From assembly GCA_016205995.1 (NCBI GenBank), contig JACQSJ010000002.1, positions 1-18,489 of the forward strand: 18,489 bases of DNA. Reading direction: 5' to 3'. The notes beneath the pieces are model-generated. The model saw nothing but the letters and a program-made list of their open reading frames with translations, was not told where the DNA came from and made no database searches. The translations under genes were made by a program, and so were the position numbers. Position 1 is the stretch's first letter. Each line of letters opens with the position of its first letter. Below are positions 1 through 7,299 of this stretch, one piece after another. The stretch comes from Candidatus Uhrbacteria bacterium (GTDB taxonomy: Bacteria; Patescibacteriota; Patescibacteriia; UBA9934; GWF2-40-263).

Positions 1-2136
1 CTCCCCGAAGACATCTTTGCGTACTTTGATTTCCCCGAAGAGGAGGAAGAGGTCGACACGTCTGTCGCCCTGGAGGAGTTTGGTATCGAACTGGAAGAAG
101 CTGTGGAAGAAACCTCTCCTGTTCCCGATCGAACATGGCGATTCCCAACCTGGAATATCCCGGCTCTCAACGTTGGTTGGCAGCGTGCCATCGCCTCATT
201 CGTTGCGCTCTCCTTCCTCTTTGTCCTCCCATTGCACGCCATGAACGTCGTACAAGACTTGCGCACCACCAAGACGGACCTTGAGCGCACGGGGCAGGAA
301 GCCGTGTCCCTGCTCTCTGCAGGCGCCCAGGCCGCGCTCGCCCGAGACGCCTCGGCGGCCGGGACGGATTTCCGCTCAGCCAGCGACCAGTTTCAAAACG
401 CCAAACAGACGATCGACCAGATCGGCTCAGGAACAGAATTCCTCCTCTCGGTGCTTCCTCAAGCCTCGTTCACGTCTGGAACCGCGCTTGTCGAAGCCGG
501 ACATGAACTCGCCATTGCCGGGGGGCGTCTGAGTGACGGCTATGCGGCCATGGAGGCGGAGCTCTCCCCCACGCCGGTCTCGCGCCTCAACATCCTCGAG
601 GCCTATCTCTCTTCTGCCACTCCGCATCTGGAAGCGGCTTCTGAGGCGCTCGCGCGCGTCGACCTGGAAGCCGTCCCACCAGAACATCGACAGACCTTCA
701 CGACCGTGCAGTCGAGCCTGCCCGCGCTCATCGCTACGATCAAAGAATTTGAATCCCTCGGCGCCCTGGCGCGGGAACTGCTGGGCGCAGATGGAACCAA
801 GCGCTACCTCATCGTGTTCCAGAACAACACCGAGATCCGTCCCACGGGGGGCTTTATCGGAAGTTTTGCCGAGGTCAAAGTCCGCGACGGCGTCATCGAA
901 CATTTGAATGTTCCCGGGGGAGGCTCGTATGACCTCCAGGGTACCCTCCAAGAAAACCTGCGTGCGCCCGAGCCGCTCCAGCTCCTCACGGCCCGGTGGG
1001 AATTCCAAGACGGCAACTGGTTTCCCGACTTCCCCACCTCCGCGCGACAGCTCATGCAGTTCTACCAGGATGCCGGCGGCCCCAGTGTCGATGGCGTCTT
1101 GGCCGTGAACGCCACGTTTGTTTCTGAGCTGATCGGGCTCCTGGGCCCCATCCAAATGGAGGACTATGGCCTCACGGTCAACGAAGAAAACTTTATTTTC
1201 GAAGCACAAAAAATCGTCGAGTACGGATACGATAAGGAGGCAAACACGCCCAAGGCCTTCATCGGTGACCTGGCGCCCAAGCTCGTTGAACGCACCATTG
1301 AGAAAACGTCCGAAGACTTCCTGGCAACGCTGGACTTCCTCAATCTGGGTCTCATGGGCAAGGATCTCCAACTCTATCTTGTTGACGAAACCCTCGAGCG
1401 CCACGTCATTGACCGAGGCTGGGGCGGAGAAATGAAACAGACCAGCGGCGACTATCTCATGGTCGTGGACACGAACTTGGGGGGCGGCAAGACCGATGGG
1501 GTTATCGAGCAGCAGGTCGACCTCCAGGTGGACATCGCGCAGGATGGAACGATCACGAACACGCTCACGATTTCTCGCACGCACTACGGCATCCAGGGGC
1601 TCCTCTTCACGGGCGTGAACAACGTCGACTACCTGCGGGTCTACGTGCCAAAGGGCAGCACGCTCCTGGAGGCGAAAGGCTTCAGCGTCCCTGACGAGTC
1701 ACTGTTTGACATCCCCGACGACGACTGGATGATTGACGATGACTTGGCCTATGGCCTTCTCACCACCACCGTGGATCCTGGAAGCCGCACGATGGTGAGC
1801 GAGGAACATGGGAAGACGGTGTTTGGAAACTGGGTGCAGACCATGCCAGGCTCGACCTCCACGGCCACGCTACGCTATACCCTCCCCTTCAAAGTCGAGT
1901 CGCTCGAATCAGGGCACGGGATGATCGCGAGCCTGAAGGCTCTCGTGGGGGTGCCACAGACAGATCAATACTCCCTCACCGTCCAAAAACAAGCAGGAGT
2001 CTTGGACCGCACGACCCATGTGCGCGTCAGCCTCCCCGAGGGCCTGAACCCCCTGTGGTCCTCCCACGAGCTGACCAACGCTGAAGTCACCAACGACACC
2101 GACGCCCTCTTTGCCATCTTGTTTGAGTCGCTCTAG
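1..2136 (+). CDS. DUF4012 membrane-anchored protein (5' end outside window)
   Basis: The frame is open from the first base, so the start lies upstream; a GTG at 103 is in frame, but the preceding 34 codons are strongly acidic and look like real cytoplasmic sequence. Seen: an acidic N-terminal tail, one transmembrane helix at about visible residues 62-80 (AIASFVALSFLFVLPL), a helical stretch, then the DUF4012 signature near residues 264-290 (KRYLIVFQNN followed by RPTGGFIGSF). The rest looks like a large extracytoplasmic beta-rich domain. DUF4012 proteins occur in Gram-positive bacteria and Patescibacteria; their biochemical function is unknown to me, and a cell-surface or polysaccharide role is only a guess. 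The next gene follows after 5 nt, so the two are probably co-transcribed. Family assignment is confident, function is not. Confidence 0.9.
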   Translation, partial: LPEDIFAYFDFPEEEEEVDTSVALEEFGIELEEAVEETSPVPDRTWRFPTWNIPALNVGWQRAIASFVALSFLFVLPLHAMNVVQDLRTTKTDLERTGQEAVSLLSAGAQAALARDASAAGTDFRSASDQFQNAKQTIDQIGSGTEFLLSVLPQASFTSGTALVEAGHELAIAGGRLSDGYAAMEAELSPTPVSRLNILEAYLSSATPHLEAASEALARVDLEAVPPEHRQTFTTVQSSLPALIATIKEFESLGALARELLGADGTKRYLIVFQNNTEIRPTGGFIGSFAEVKVRDGVIEHLNVPGGGSYDLQGTLQENLRAPEPLQLLTARWEFQDGNWFPDFPTSARQLMQFYQDAGGPSVDGVLAVNATFVSELIGLLGPIQMEDYGLTVNEENFIFEAQKIVEYGYDKEANTPKAFIGDLAPKLVERTIEKTSEDFLATLDFLNLGLMGKDLQLYLVDETLERHVIDRGWGGEMKQTSGDYLMVVDTNLGGGKTDGVIEQQVDLQVDIAQDGTITNTLTISRTHYGIQGLLFTGVNNVDYLRVYVPKGSTLLEAKGFSVPDESLFDIPDDDWMIDDDLAYGLLTTTVDPGSRTMVSEEHGKTVFGNWVQTMPGSTSTATLRYTLPFKVESLESGHGMIASLKALVGVPQTDQYSLTVQKQAGVLDRTTHVRVSLPEGLNPLWSSHELTNAEVTNDTDALFAILFESL

Positions 2137-2141
2137 CTCGT

Positions 2142-3956
2142 ATGCGAAAAACACCCAAACGACGTTCATCAAGGGAAATCCGCCAGCAGCTGCGCTCCAT
2201 CTATGAGGGGGGCGGCCGCGCAACGGATTTCTCCAAACTTGACCGTGTGGGGCGTTCCCGCCTTACGGGGTTCCTCCTCAAAACGATCGGCCTCTTGGCC
2301 GTCCTCTCGGTTATTGCCTGGGCGGGATTCTTTGTTTTCACCAAGGGCCTGTTCCAGGAAAGTGAAACCTTGCGACTGACCACGGAAGGCCCCGAGGAAG
2401 TGAAGTCAGGAGAGGAAGTCTCCTATACGTTTCGCTATGAAAACATCGGCGACGTACCGGTCGCGTCGCTGGTGATGAAACTCACAACCCCTTCCACCTT
2501 CCATGCCTACTCGATGGTCCCAGAGCCCGAAGGGAACCTGGAGTGGACGATCGGGTCGCTGAGTGCGGGATCAGACGGGGCGATTACAGTCACGGGCGTG
2601 TTCCTCGCCGAAGTTCCCTCCTCCCAGCGGCTTCAGGCACTATTCACGTACAAGCCAGCAAACTTCAGCTCGGACTTCCAGGATATCCTCACACAGAAAG
2701 TCGATGTGACAGATTCAGTCGTATCCCTTTCCTTCACGGGTCCAGAAAAGGCCCTTGCCGGAGATACCTCCGAGTACGTTGTGAACGTGCAGAACACCAG
2801 CCTTGACCCCATATACAACATTCGCATCATCCCCACGTTCCCTATGGACTTTACGACCGCGCGTGCAGAGCCAGCCATGGCCGATGGGCAAGTCTACTGG
2901 GTGATCGACACACTTGAACCGGGCGAACTCGCGGCCATCACGATTGAGGGGACGTTCACCTCCACGGCCTCAGGCGAACAAAAAATGGCGGTAGCGGCGG
3001 GATTCGTGGACCAAGACCTTGTCTATCTCCAAAACGTCCAGGAGCTTGTGACCGATGTTCTGGGCGGATCGATTTCTTTCTCGGTCATCGTCAACGGTTC
3101 CAACCAGAGCCAGACCGCGGACCTAGGTGAAACCTTGCGCGTGAGCCTGGACTACGCCAACCACAGCGAGGAAGCCACGCGTGACATGAGCTTTGCCATG
3201 ACACTCTCAAGCGACGCGGGGGCCGTGCCCATCGACTGGAGCCGCGCCAACCTGGGCGAGGGAACCCGCGTGGGAAACGAAGTCAGTTGGGAGAGCCTTC
3301 CTGAGCTCGCGCCGGAAAGCTCGAGCGTCATTGATCTTAGTCTCCCGATTTTCTCGGTACTCGACCCTGGCGAGGCAGATATGTTCACGATCACGGTCGT
3401 GCTCACGCTCAACAAAGTCGGAACGATCACCTCGACACGAACACTCGAAGCCACCCCTATCATCATTACCCTCAACTCCGATGTCTCCGTGAACGCGCAG
3501 GCGAGGTACTATTCCGAATCTGGGTCGGCTATTGGATCAGGGCCCATGCCCCCTCAGGTCGGCCAGACGACCAGCTATCGCGTGTACTGGAACCTACAAA
3601 ACTCTTTGCACACGATCGAGAACGTCCGCATGACCGCGACCATTCCCCAAGATGTCGCCTGGCTTGAGAGCACGGACACGGATATTGGCACGATCAGCTA
3701 CAACACGACGACCAGACAGGTCACCTGGGCAATCCCTAAACTCCTGGCCGAGCTTGGCCATGCCGGGGCGTGGTTCGACATCGCGATTGGCCCAGACTCG
3801 GACGATGTGGGCCGGTTCATGAAACTCACCTCAACGACCAGCTTTGAAGCTCGCGACACCTCAACGAATGAGTCCCTCAGCCAGTCCCTGGGCGAGCTCA
3901 CAAGCGAGCTGCCCGAAGACGACTTCGCGCTTGGAAAAGGGGTGGTGACAAACTAA
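2142..3956 (+). CDS. Single-pass membrane protein with repeated beta-sandwich (DUF11-like) domains
   Basis: 604 residues. A basic cytoplasmic tail (1-43) is followed by one transmembrane helix (about 44-67) and a long exported region. That region divides into about four units, each opening with a beta-strand pattern typical of DUF11/CARDB-like sandwich domains: near residue 75 (GEEVSYTFRYENIGD), near 190 (GDTSEYVVNVQNTS), near 305 (GETLRVSLDYANHS) and near 455 (GQTTSYRVYWNLQN). There is no LPXTG motif and no second membrane helix. It lies 5 nt after the DUF4012 gene and ends just before a terminator, so the two probably form a surface-protein pair. No catalytic motif is visible; the likely role is structural or adhesive. 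The domain name is an inference from pattern, not from a profile search. Confidence 0.8.
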   Translation: MRKTPKRRSSREIRQQLRSIYEGGGRATDFSKLDRVGRSRLTGFLLKTIGLLAVLSVIAWAGFFVFTKGLFQESETLRLTTEGPEEVKSGEEVSYTFRYENIGDVPVASLVMKLTTPSTFHAYSMVPEPEGNLEWTIGSLSAGSDGAITVTGVFLAEVPSSQRLQALFTYKPANFSSDFQDILTQKVDVTDSVVSLSFTGPEKALAGDTSEYVVNVQNTSLDPIYNIRIIPTFPMDFTTARAEPAMADGQVYWVIDTLEPGELAAITIEGTFTSTASGEQKMAVAAGFVDQDLVYLQNVQELVTDVLGGSISFSVIVNGSNQSQTADLGETLRVSLDYANHSEEATRDMSFAMTLSSDAGAVPIDWSRANLGEGTRVGNEVSWESLPELAPESSSVIDLSLPIFSVLDPGEADMFTITVVLTLNKVGTITSTRTLEATPIIITLNSDVSVNAQARYYSESGSAIGSGPMPPQVGQTTSYRVYWNLQNSLHTIENVRMTATIPQDVAWLESTDTDIGTISYNTTTRQVTWAIPKLLAELGHAGAWFDIAIGPDSDDVGRFMKLTSTTSFEARDTSTNESLSQSLGELTSELPEDDFALGKGVVTN

Positions 3957-3960
3957 AATC

Positions 3961-3989
3961 AAAACGAGACCTCTGTGGGTCTCGTTTTT
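3961..3989. terminator. Bidirectional intrinsic terminator
   Basis: A perfect 11-bp stem (AAAACGAGACC at 3961-3971, GGTCTCGTTTT at 3978-3988) has a 6-nt loop. T-rich sequence follows on the plus strand and TTTTGATTTT on the minus strand. It separates the plus-strand surface genes from the convergent minus-strand operon that ends with the tRNA. Confidence 0.9.
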
Positions 3990-3998
3990 GTTTGTCTC

Positions 3999-4075
3999 TG
4001 GTGTACCCGAGAAGATTCGAACTTCTGATCTCTTCCTTCGGAGGGAAGCGCTTTATCCAGCTAAGCTACGGGTAC
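3999..4075 (-). tRNA. tRNA-Arg (anticodon CCG)
   Basis: The minus strand folds as a complete 77-nt cloverleaf with encoded CCA. Acceptor GTACCCG/CGGGTAC is 7 bp. D stem GCTT/AAGC has loop AGCTGGATA. Anticodon stem CTTCC/GGAAG has loop CTCCGAA, giving anticodon CCG, which reads CGG (Arg). The variable loop is AGATC. T stem AGAAG/CTTCT has loop TTCGAAT. The discriminator base is A. It starts 11 nt after the SDR stop codon, with the bidirectional terminator just beyond, so it is probably the last unit of the long minus-strand operon. Confidence 0.97.
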
Positions 4076-4086
4076 GTGGCGGCAAT

Positions 4087-4755
4087 CTACCAAGGAAGTC
4101 TCTTCCCGGCAAACCAGAACCCGCCGGACTCTGGGCGCGAGATGGCAAGCTGGTACATCGCATCGGCGGCAGACTCGGGCGTGAGATCCGCCTCTTGTCC
4201 ACCGATGTCCGTCTGCACCCAACCCGGATGCACTGATGAAACTGTCACGCCTCGATCCTTCAGCTCCAGCGCGAGCGTACGTGTGTACATGTTGAGCGCG
4301 GCTTTGGAGATTTTGTACGCTGGATAGTGACCCATGAAGTGCGAGACTTTCCCGACGAGCTCGAGTGACCCCGCCGTCGAGGATACATTCATGATGTGGC
4401 TGCCGACGTTCATCAGCGGGAGGAGACGCTGGGTGAAATCAATCGTGCCAAGAAGATTCACCTCGAGCGTTTTGCGGAGTTTCTCGATGACGACGTTCGT
4501 CTCTTCCTCATCGGCCAGGATGCCCGCGTTGTTCACAAGGATGTCGAGGGGCTTTCCCAAATTGGTAATCGCCGACGCGCATGAGGCAATCGACTCTGGC
4601 TTCCCAAGATCCAGCGCAAAGTCCTTGAGTCGCTCATGAGACACGGGACGGTCGGCATAAAACGTCCCGATCACGAAATATCCTTCCGCGAGAAACGTAG
4701 ACATGAGCGCGCGACCAATCCCCTTGTCCACGCCGGTGATCAAAATGGTGTTCAT
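4087..4755 (-). CDS. Short-chain dehydrogenase/reductase (SDR) family oxidoreductase
   Basis: 222 residues, slightly shorter than a classical SDR (about 250). The NAD(P)-binding Rossmann motif TGVDKGIG is at residues 7-14. NNAG is at 75-78, with N100 in the expected structural position. Catalytic Ser is about residue 125-126 (NVSSTAGS) and the YxxxK pair is Y147/K151. HPGWVQTDI at 176-184 is the usual post-catalytic PG segment. The substrate cannot be read from sequence. The start ATG overlaps the stop of the DUF475 gene as ATGA, indicating translational coupling. The gene is followed directly by tRNA-Arg. Confidence 0.92.
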   Translation of the reverse strand: MNTILITGVDKGIGRALMSTFLAEGYFVIGTFYADRPVSHERLKDFALDLGKPESIASCASAITNLGKPLDILVNNAGILADEEETNVVIEKLRKTLEVNLLGTIDFTQRLLPLMNVGSHIMNVSSTAGSLELVGKVSHFMGHYPAYKISKAALNMYTRTLALELKDRGVTVSSVHPGWVQTDIGGQEADLTPESAADAMYQLAISRPESGGFWFAGKRLPW

Positions 4756-5672
4756 ACGGTCTTTTTTGACATTTGAATTTCACGAATAGAGAGGTACATA
4801 AACACAACGAGCAAGATGACCGTGTTGACTGGAGCGACCCAGAAATCGAACTCGCGCCCGAAGCTCTCCAGGATCATGAGACCCCCCAGCATCCCGATTG
4901 AATACATCGCCCCATTTTTAAGATAGGCGTAGCGCGAGATGCTGTTAATGCCACGCACCGTCACTTCGCGAACAACGAATGCGCCGATACCGTTGCCGAT
5001 CAAGATGAGCGGAACCGAGAGCGTGAAGGCAAACGCCCCGATGACACCGTCGATCGAAAACGAGGCGTCGAGAACCTCAAGGTACAAAAGCTTGCTCCAC
5101 GCGCTCAAGTTTCCCCCTTGAAGTTCCTTCTCCTTCCGCTCTGCGTTCGTGCGAAAACCGTCCGTTAGAAAAAAGGCTGTGGCGCCGATCGAGGCTGCGA
5201 GTGCAAGGACGGGATCTGTTTTCACGGAAGCGTAAATGACGAGGGTGATGAGCAGTGAGGCGATCGCGTAAAACCAGACGCTCTGTTTGTGAATGAAGTG
5301 TTCGACAAAGAAGGCGTATTTCTTTTCCTCGAGGAACAGCCAAGAAAGGAACACAAAGAAGAGATACACACCACCACCCAAAAGGAGCAGGGGCTTGGAA
5401 TGCTCGAGTGATTCCTCCATGCGGGCGGGGTCGGAGAAGACAAGATCGATGAGCTCGCCAAATGAGATCCCCGCGTTGGCAAGCCAAACGATCACAAACG
5501 GGAGCACGCCGCGCATCACGAAAACCGCGAGGAGCAGGCCCCAGAAGAGGAAGAACTTGCGATACTTCTCCGGGACGGTCTTGAGGACGTGCGCGTTCAC
5601 GATCGCATTGTCGACCGAAGAGATGATCTCAAACACGACGAGTCCAAGGATGACGACGATGATTTCAAACAT
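4752..5672 (-). CDS. DUF475 / TerC-like integral membrane protein
   Basis: 306 residues with about seven to nine hydrophobic helices. The first helix carries the family motif SSVDNAIVNA (residues 18-27) and a second acidic motif LDASFSIDGVIGAF lies at 201-214. This pair of conserved Asp-containing membrane motifs defines the TerC/DUF475 group, which belongs to the LysE-like transporter superfamily. Related proteins are linked to metal (Mn) export or tellurite resistance; that role is transferred by family and not shown here. The start overlaps the end of femAB by 8 nt and the stop overlaps the SDR start by 4 nt. No Shine-Dalgarno is seen, so translation is probably coupled to the upstream gene. 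Confidence 0.88.
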   Translation of the reverse strand: MFEIIVVILGLVVFEIISSVDNAIVNAHVLKTVPEKYRKFFLFWGLLLAVFVMRGVLPFVIVWLANAGISFGELIDLVFSDPARMEESLEHSKPLLLLGGGVYLFFVFLSWLFLEEKKYAFFVEHFIHKQSVWFYAIASLLITLVIYASVKTDPVLALAASIGATAFFLTDGFRTNAERKEKELQGGNLSAWSKLLYLEVLDASFSIDGVIGAFAFTLSVPLILIGNGIGAFVVREVTVRGINSISRYAYLKNGAMYSIGMLGGLMILESFGREFDFWVAPVNTVILLVVFMYLSIREIQMSKKTV

Positions 5673-6639
5673 AGCGGCGGACGATACGTATCAAGGACCT
5701 CCCGACTTGGTAAAGCTGATATCGAAACGGTTGAAGGACAAGGTCGTACGTCCCAGGCGAGGCATATTCTACACCAGGAAACCCGCGCTTAAAACGGGAG
5801 ATCCCGGCCCACGGGTGTGTGCTCCCTCCCCCCCTAGCCCCCCCTCGGGCAGGGGGGGAATCCTCCAGAGGGGCCACGCCCCACCAATCGTAGTAGGTGA
5901 GCCCTCGGGTCTTCGCATCGCGGATCAGCTCCCAATGCAACAGGTATGGCCCCATGTAATTTCGAAGTTGATTCGAGCTTGCCCCATGCAGATATGTTCG
6001 CGTGTCGCCGAAGTCGACCATAATGTTTGCGACAAGGAGATCTCCTGCGTGCGAGGCTGTGGCAAGGAATGCGCGACAGTCCCCCGTGGCAAGGGAGTCG
6101 ATCATAGTCTGGTAGTAGCGCTTGTCGTGGAGTCGGAATTCCCCCCTCGTTGACGTTTGTTTAAACAGGTTCCAGACCGCGTCCATATCATGTGACCCGA
6201 ACTCGACGACGACCCCATGCTTTTGTGCTACACGGATGTTGTACCGAGTCTTGGAGTGCATCTGTGCAAGGAGGGTCTCCTCTGTATCGGTTAAGCTTGT
6301 AATACGTGTGTGTGTAGGACTCAAATCCACCGACTTCTTTGCCCCCTGCAAAAAAGAGGGGGTCGCCGGTTCAATACGCAAGAACAATTCCTTGTGTCCT
6401 CCCTGAAGCTGCCCCACACCAATGGGACCTTTTGGACAATAGCAATAGATTCCGGACCCAGGAAGTTTCCGCTCCAACCACTGAGCGACTCCCGTGACCG
6501 TGCCTTCATCATCAAAAACGTCGCGCCGAACCTGCTCCCCCATGGCCGTCTGAAATTCCCCCCATTCCCATGATTGCAAAAAGCGACCTGACCGCGGGCC
6601 GTGCTCAAGGACGAATTGGTTCCATGTGGTGTGATCCAT
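5665..6639 (-). CDS. FemAB/FemX-like peptidoglycan bridge aminoacyltransferase
   Basis: 324 residues, normal for the family, with two GNAT-like halves. Seen: FLQSWEWGEFQ at about 20-30, KTRYNIRVAQKHGVVV at about 150, LHGASSNQLRN near 218, and the C-terminal block YYDWWGVAP then HPWAGISRFKRGF, which is diagnostic of FemAB-type lipid II:aminoacyl-tRNA transferases. These enzymes add amino acids from aminoacyl-tRNA to the peptidoglycan precursor at the inner membrane face. Between WWGVAP and HPWAG lies an extra segment rich in Gly, Arg and Pro (about residues 260-272) encoded by a palindromic repeat and likely an in-frame insertion. The start codon directly follows a long inverted repeat and has no obvious Shine-Dalgarno sequence. 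Confidence 0.9.
   Translation of the reverse strand: MDHTTWNQFVLEHGPRSGRFLQSWEWGEFQTAMGEQVRRDVFDDEGTVTGVAQWLERKLPGSGIYCYCPKGPIGVGQLQGGHKELFLRIEPATPSFLQGAKKSVDLSPTHTRITSLTDTEETLLAQMHSKTRYNIRVAQKHGVVVEFGSHDMDAVWNLFKQTSTRGEFRLHDKRYYQTMIDSLATGDCRAFLATASHAGDLLVANIMVDFGDTRTYLHGASSNQLRNYMGPYLLHWELIRDAKTRGLTYYDWWGVAPLEDSPPARGGARGGGSTHPWAGISRFKRGFPGVEYASPGTYDLVLQPFRYQLYQVGRSLIRIVRRYV
5823..5858. repeat. C/G-run palindromic repeat inside femAB
   Basis: Arms CCCCCCCT (5838-5845) and AGGGGGGG (5851-5858) pair perfectly around a 5-nt loop, preceded by another C run. The order of C run, TAG, C run, short loop, G run matches the element at 16311-16343 in ileS. In FemAB it falls in a loop between two conserved blocks and keeps the frame. 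Confidence 0.75.
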
Positions 6640-6640
6640 A

Positions 6641-6746
6641 GAGGGAGTGCTGGTCTAAAAAAATTTGTCGACGATGGAGGGAGGCTTATTGTCTAGCGCC
6701 GACCGGCTCCGTCGTCGGAAAAATTTTTTTAGACCAGCACTCCCTC
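6641..6746. repeat. 106-bp inverted repeat filling the ruvA-femAB gap
   Basis: The outer arms 6641-6666 and 6721-6746 are perfect 26-bp inverted copies, each beginning GAGGGAGTGCTGGTCTAAAA. Shorter complementary pieces (CGACGA with TCGTCG) continue the stem inward. The element occupies almost the whole gap from ruvA (stop at 6752) to femAB (start at 6639). It could be a MITE-like palindrome, a read-through attenuator or an mRNA processing hairpin. No clear target-site duplication is seen. Confidence 0.9.
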
Positions 6747-6751
6747 AGATC

Positions 6752-7297
6752 CTATCGACTCAGCCGCTTAAGCGCGAGACGGATCCGACTCTCCGTATCC
6801 CCTTCGTCGATTCCTGAAAGCGCGGCTTGCGCGTCACGCCGAGAATAGCCCAGTCCCACAAGCGCCTCGATCGCGTCCGCATCCAGTGAGGAAAACTCCG
6901 GTTCCTCCACGAGCACCCCCTTAAGTTCGAGGATGATCTTCTGTGCGGTCTTCTTCCCGATCCCAGGAACGTCTGTGAGTGCCGCGAGATCCCCGCGCAT
7001 AATTTTCGCCTTCACCTGATCGATCGCGTCCGCGTACACGATCTTCTGTGCGCTCTTTGGGCCCACGCCCGAAATCGCAATGAGTTTCCAAAAAAGTTCG
7101 AGCTGGGCCATCGACAAGAACCCAAAGAGCTCACGCCCATCATCACGCATGACCTCATGGAGGTATAACGTCGCCGCTTCCTGTTGCTCGTGCGCCGCTG
7201 ACTCCGGAATCGTAATCTTAAACCCCACCCCTTGGTTCTCCACGATCACATACCCCACGCCGTGATACAAAATTCTTCCTTGAATATACGCCATCAT
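6752..7297 (-). CDS. ruvA: Holliday junction branch-migration protein RuvA
   Basis: 181 residues (typical 190-200). The N-terminal OB fold begins MAYIQGRILYHG. The central domain has two helix-hairpin-helix motifs, ISGVGPKSAQKI (about 74-85) and VPGIGKKTAQKIILELKG (about 108-125). A short linker leads to the C-terminal RuvB-binding three-helix domain (EALVGLGYSRRDAQAAL). RuvA tetramers hold the Holliday junction while RuvB drives branch migration; ruvB and ruvC are not in this window. AGGAG lies 7 nt before the ATG at 7297; a second ATG immediately follows, so the true start could be one codon later. It begins 2 nt after the HD-protein stop. Confidence 0.97.
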   Translation of the reverse strand: MMAYIQGRILYHGVGYVIVENQGVGFKITIPESAAHEQQEAATLYLHEVMRDDGRELFGFLSMAQLELFWKLIAISGVGPKSAQKIVYADAIDQVKAKIMRGDLAALTDVPGIGKKTAQKIILELKGVLVEEPEFSSLDADAIEALVGLGYSRRDAQAALSGIDEGDTESRIRLALKRLSR

Positions 7298-7299
7298 AG

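Noticed and set aside
427..1584. 385-codon minus-strand ORF opposite the DUF4012 gene
   Set aside because: It is antisense to a gene with clear family motifs, and its composition shows no domain pattern; it is a GC-driven shadow frame.
5293..6153. 286-codon plus-strand ORF across DUF475 and femAB
   Set aside because: It is antisense to two recognised genes, and its C/G-run segment comes from the palindromic repeat.
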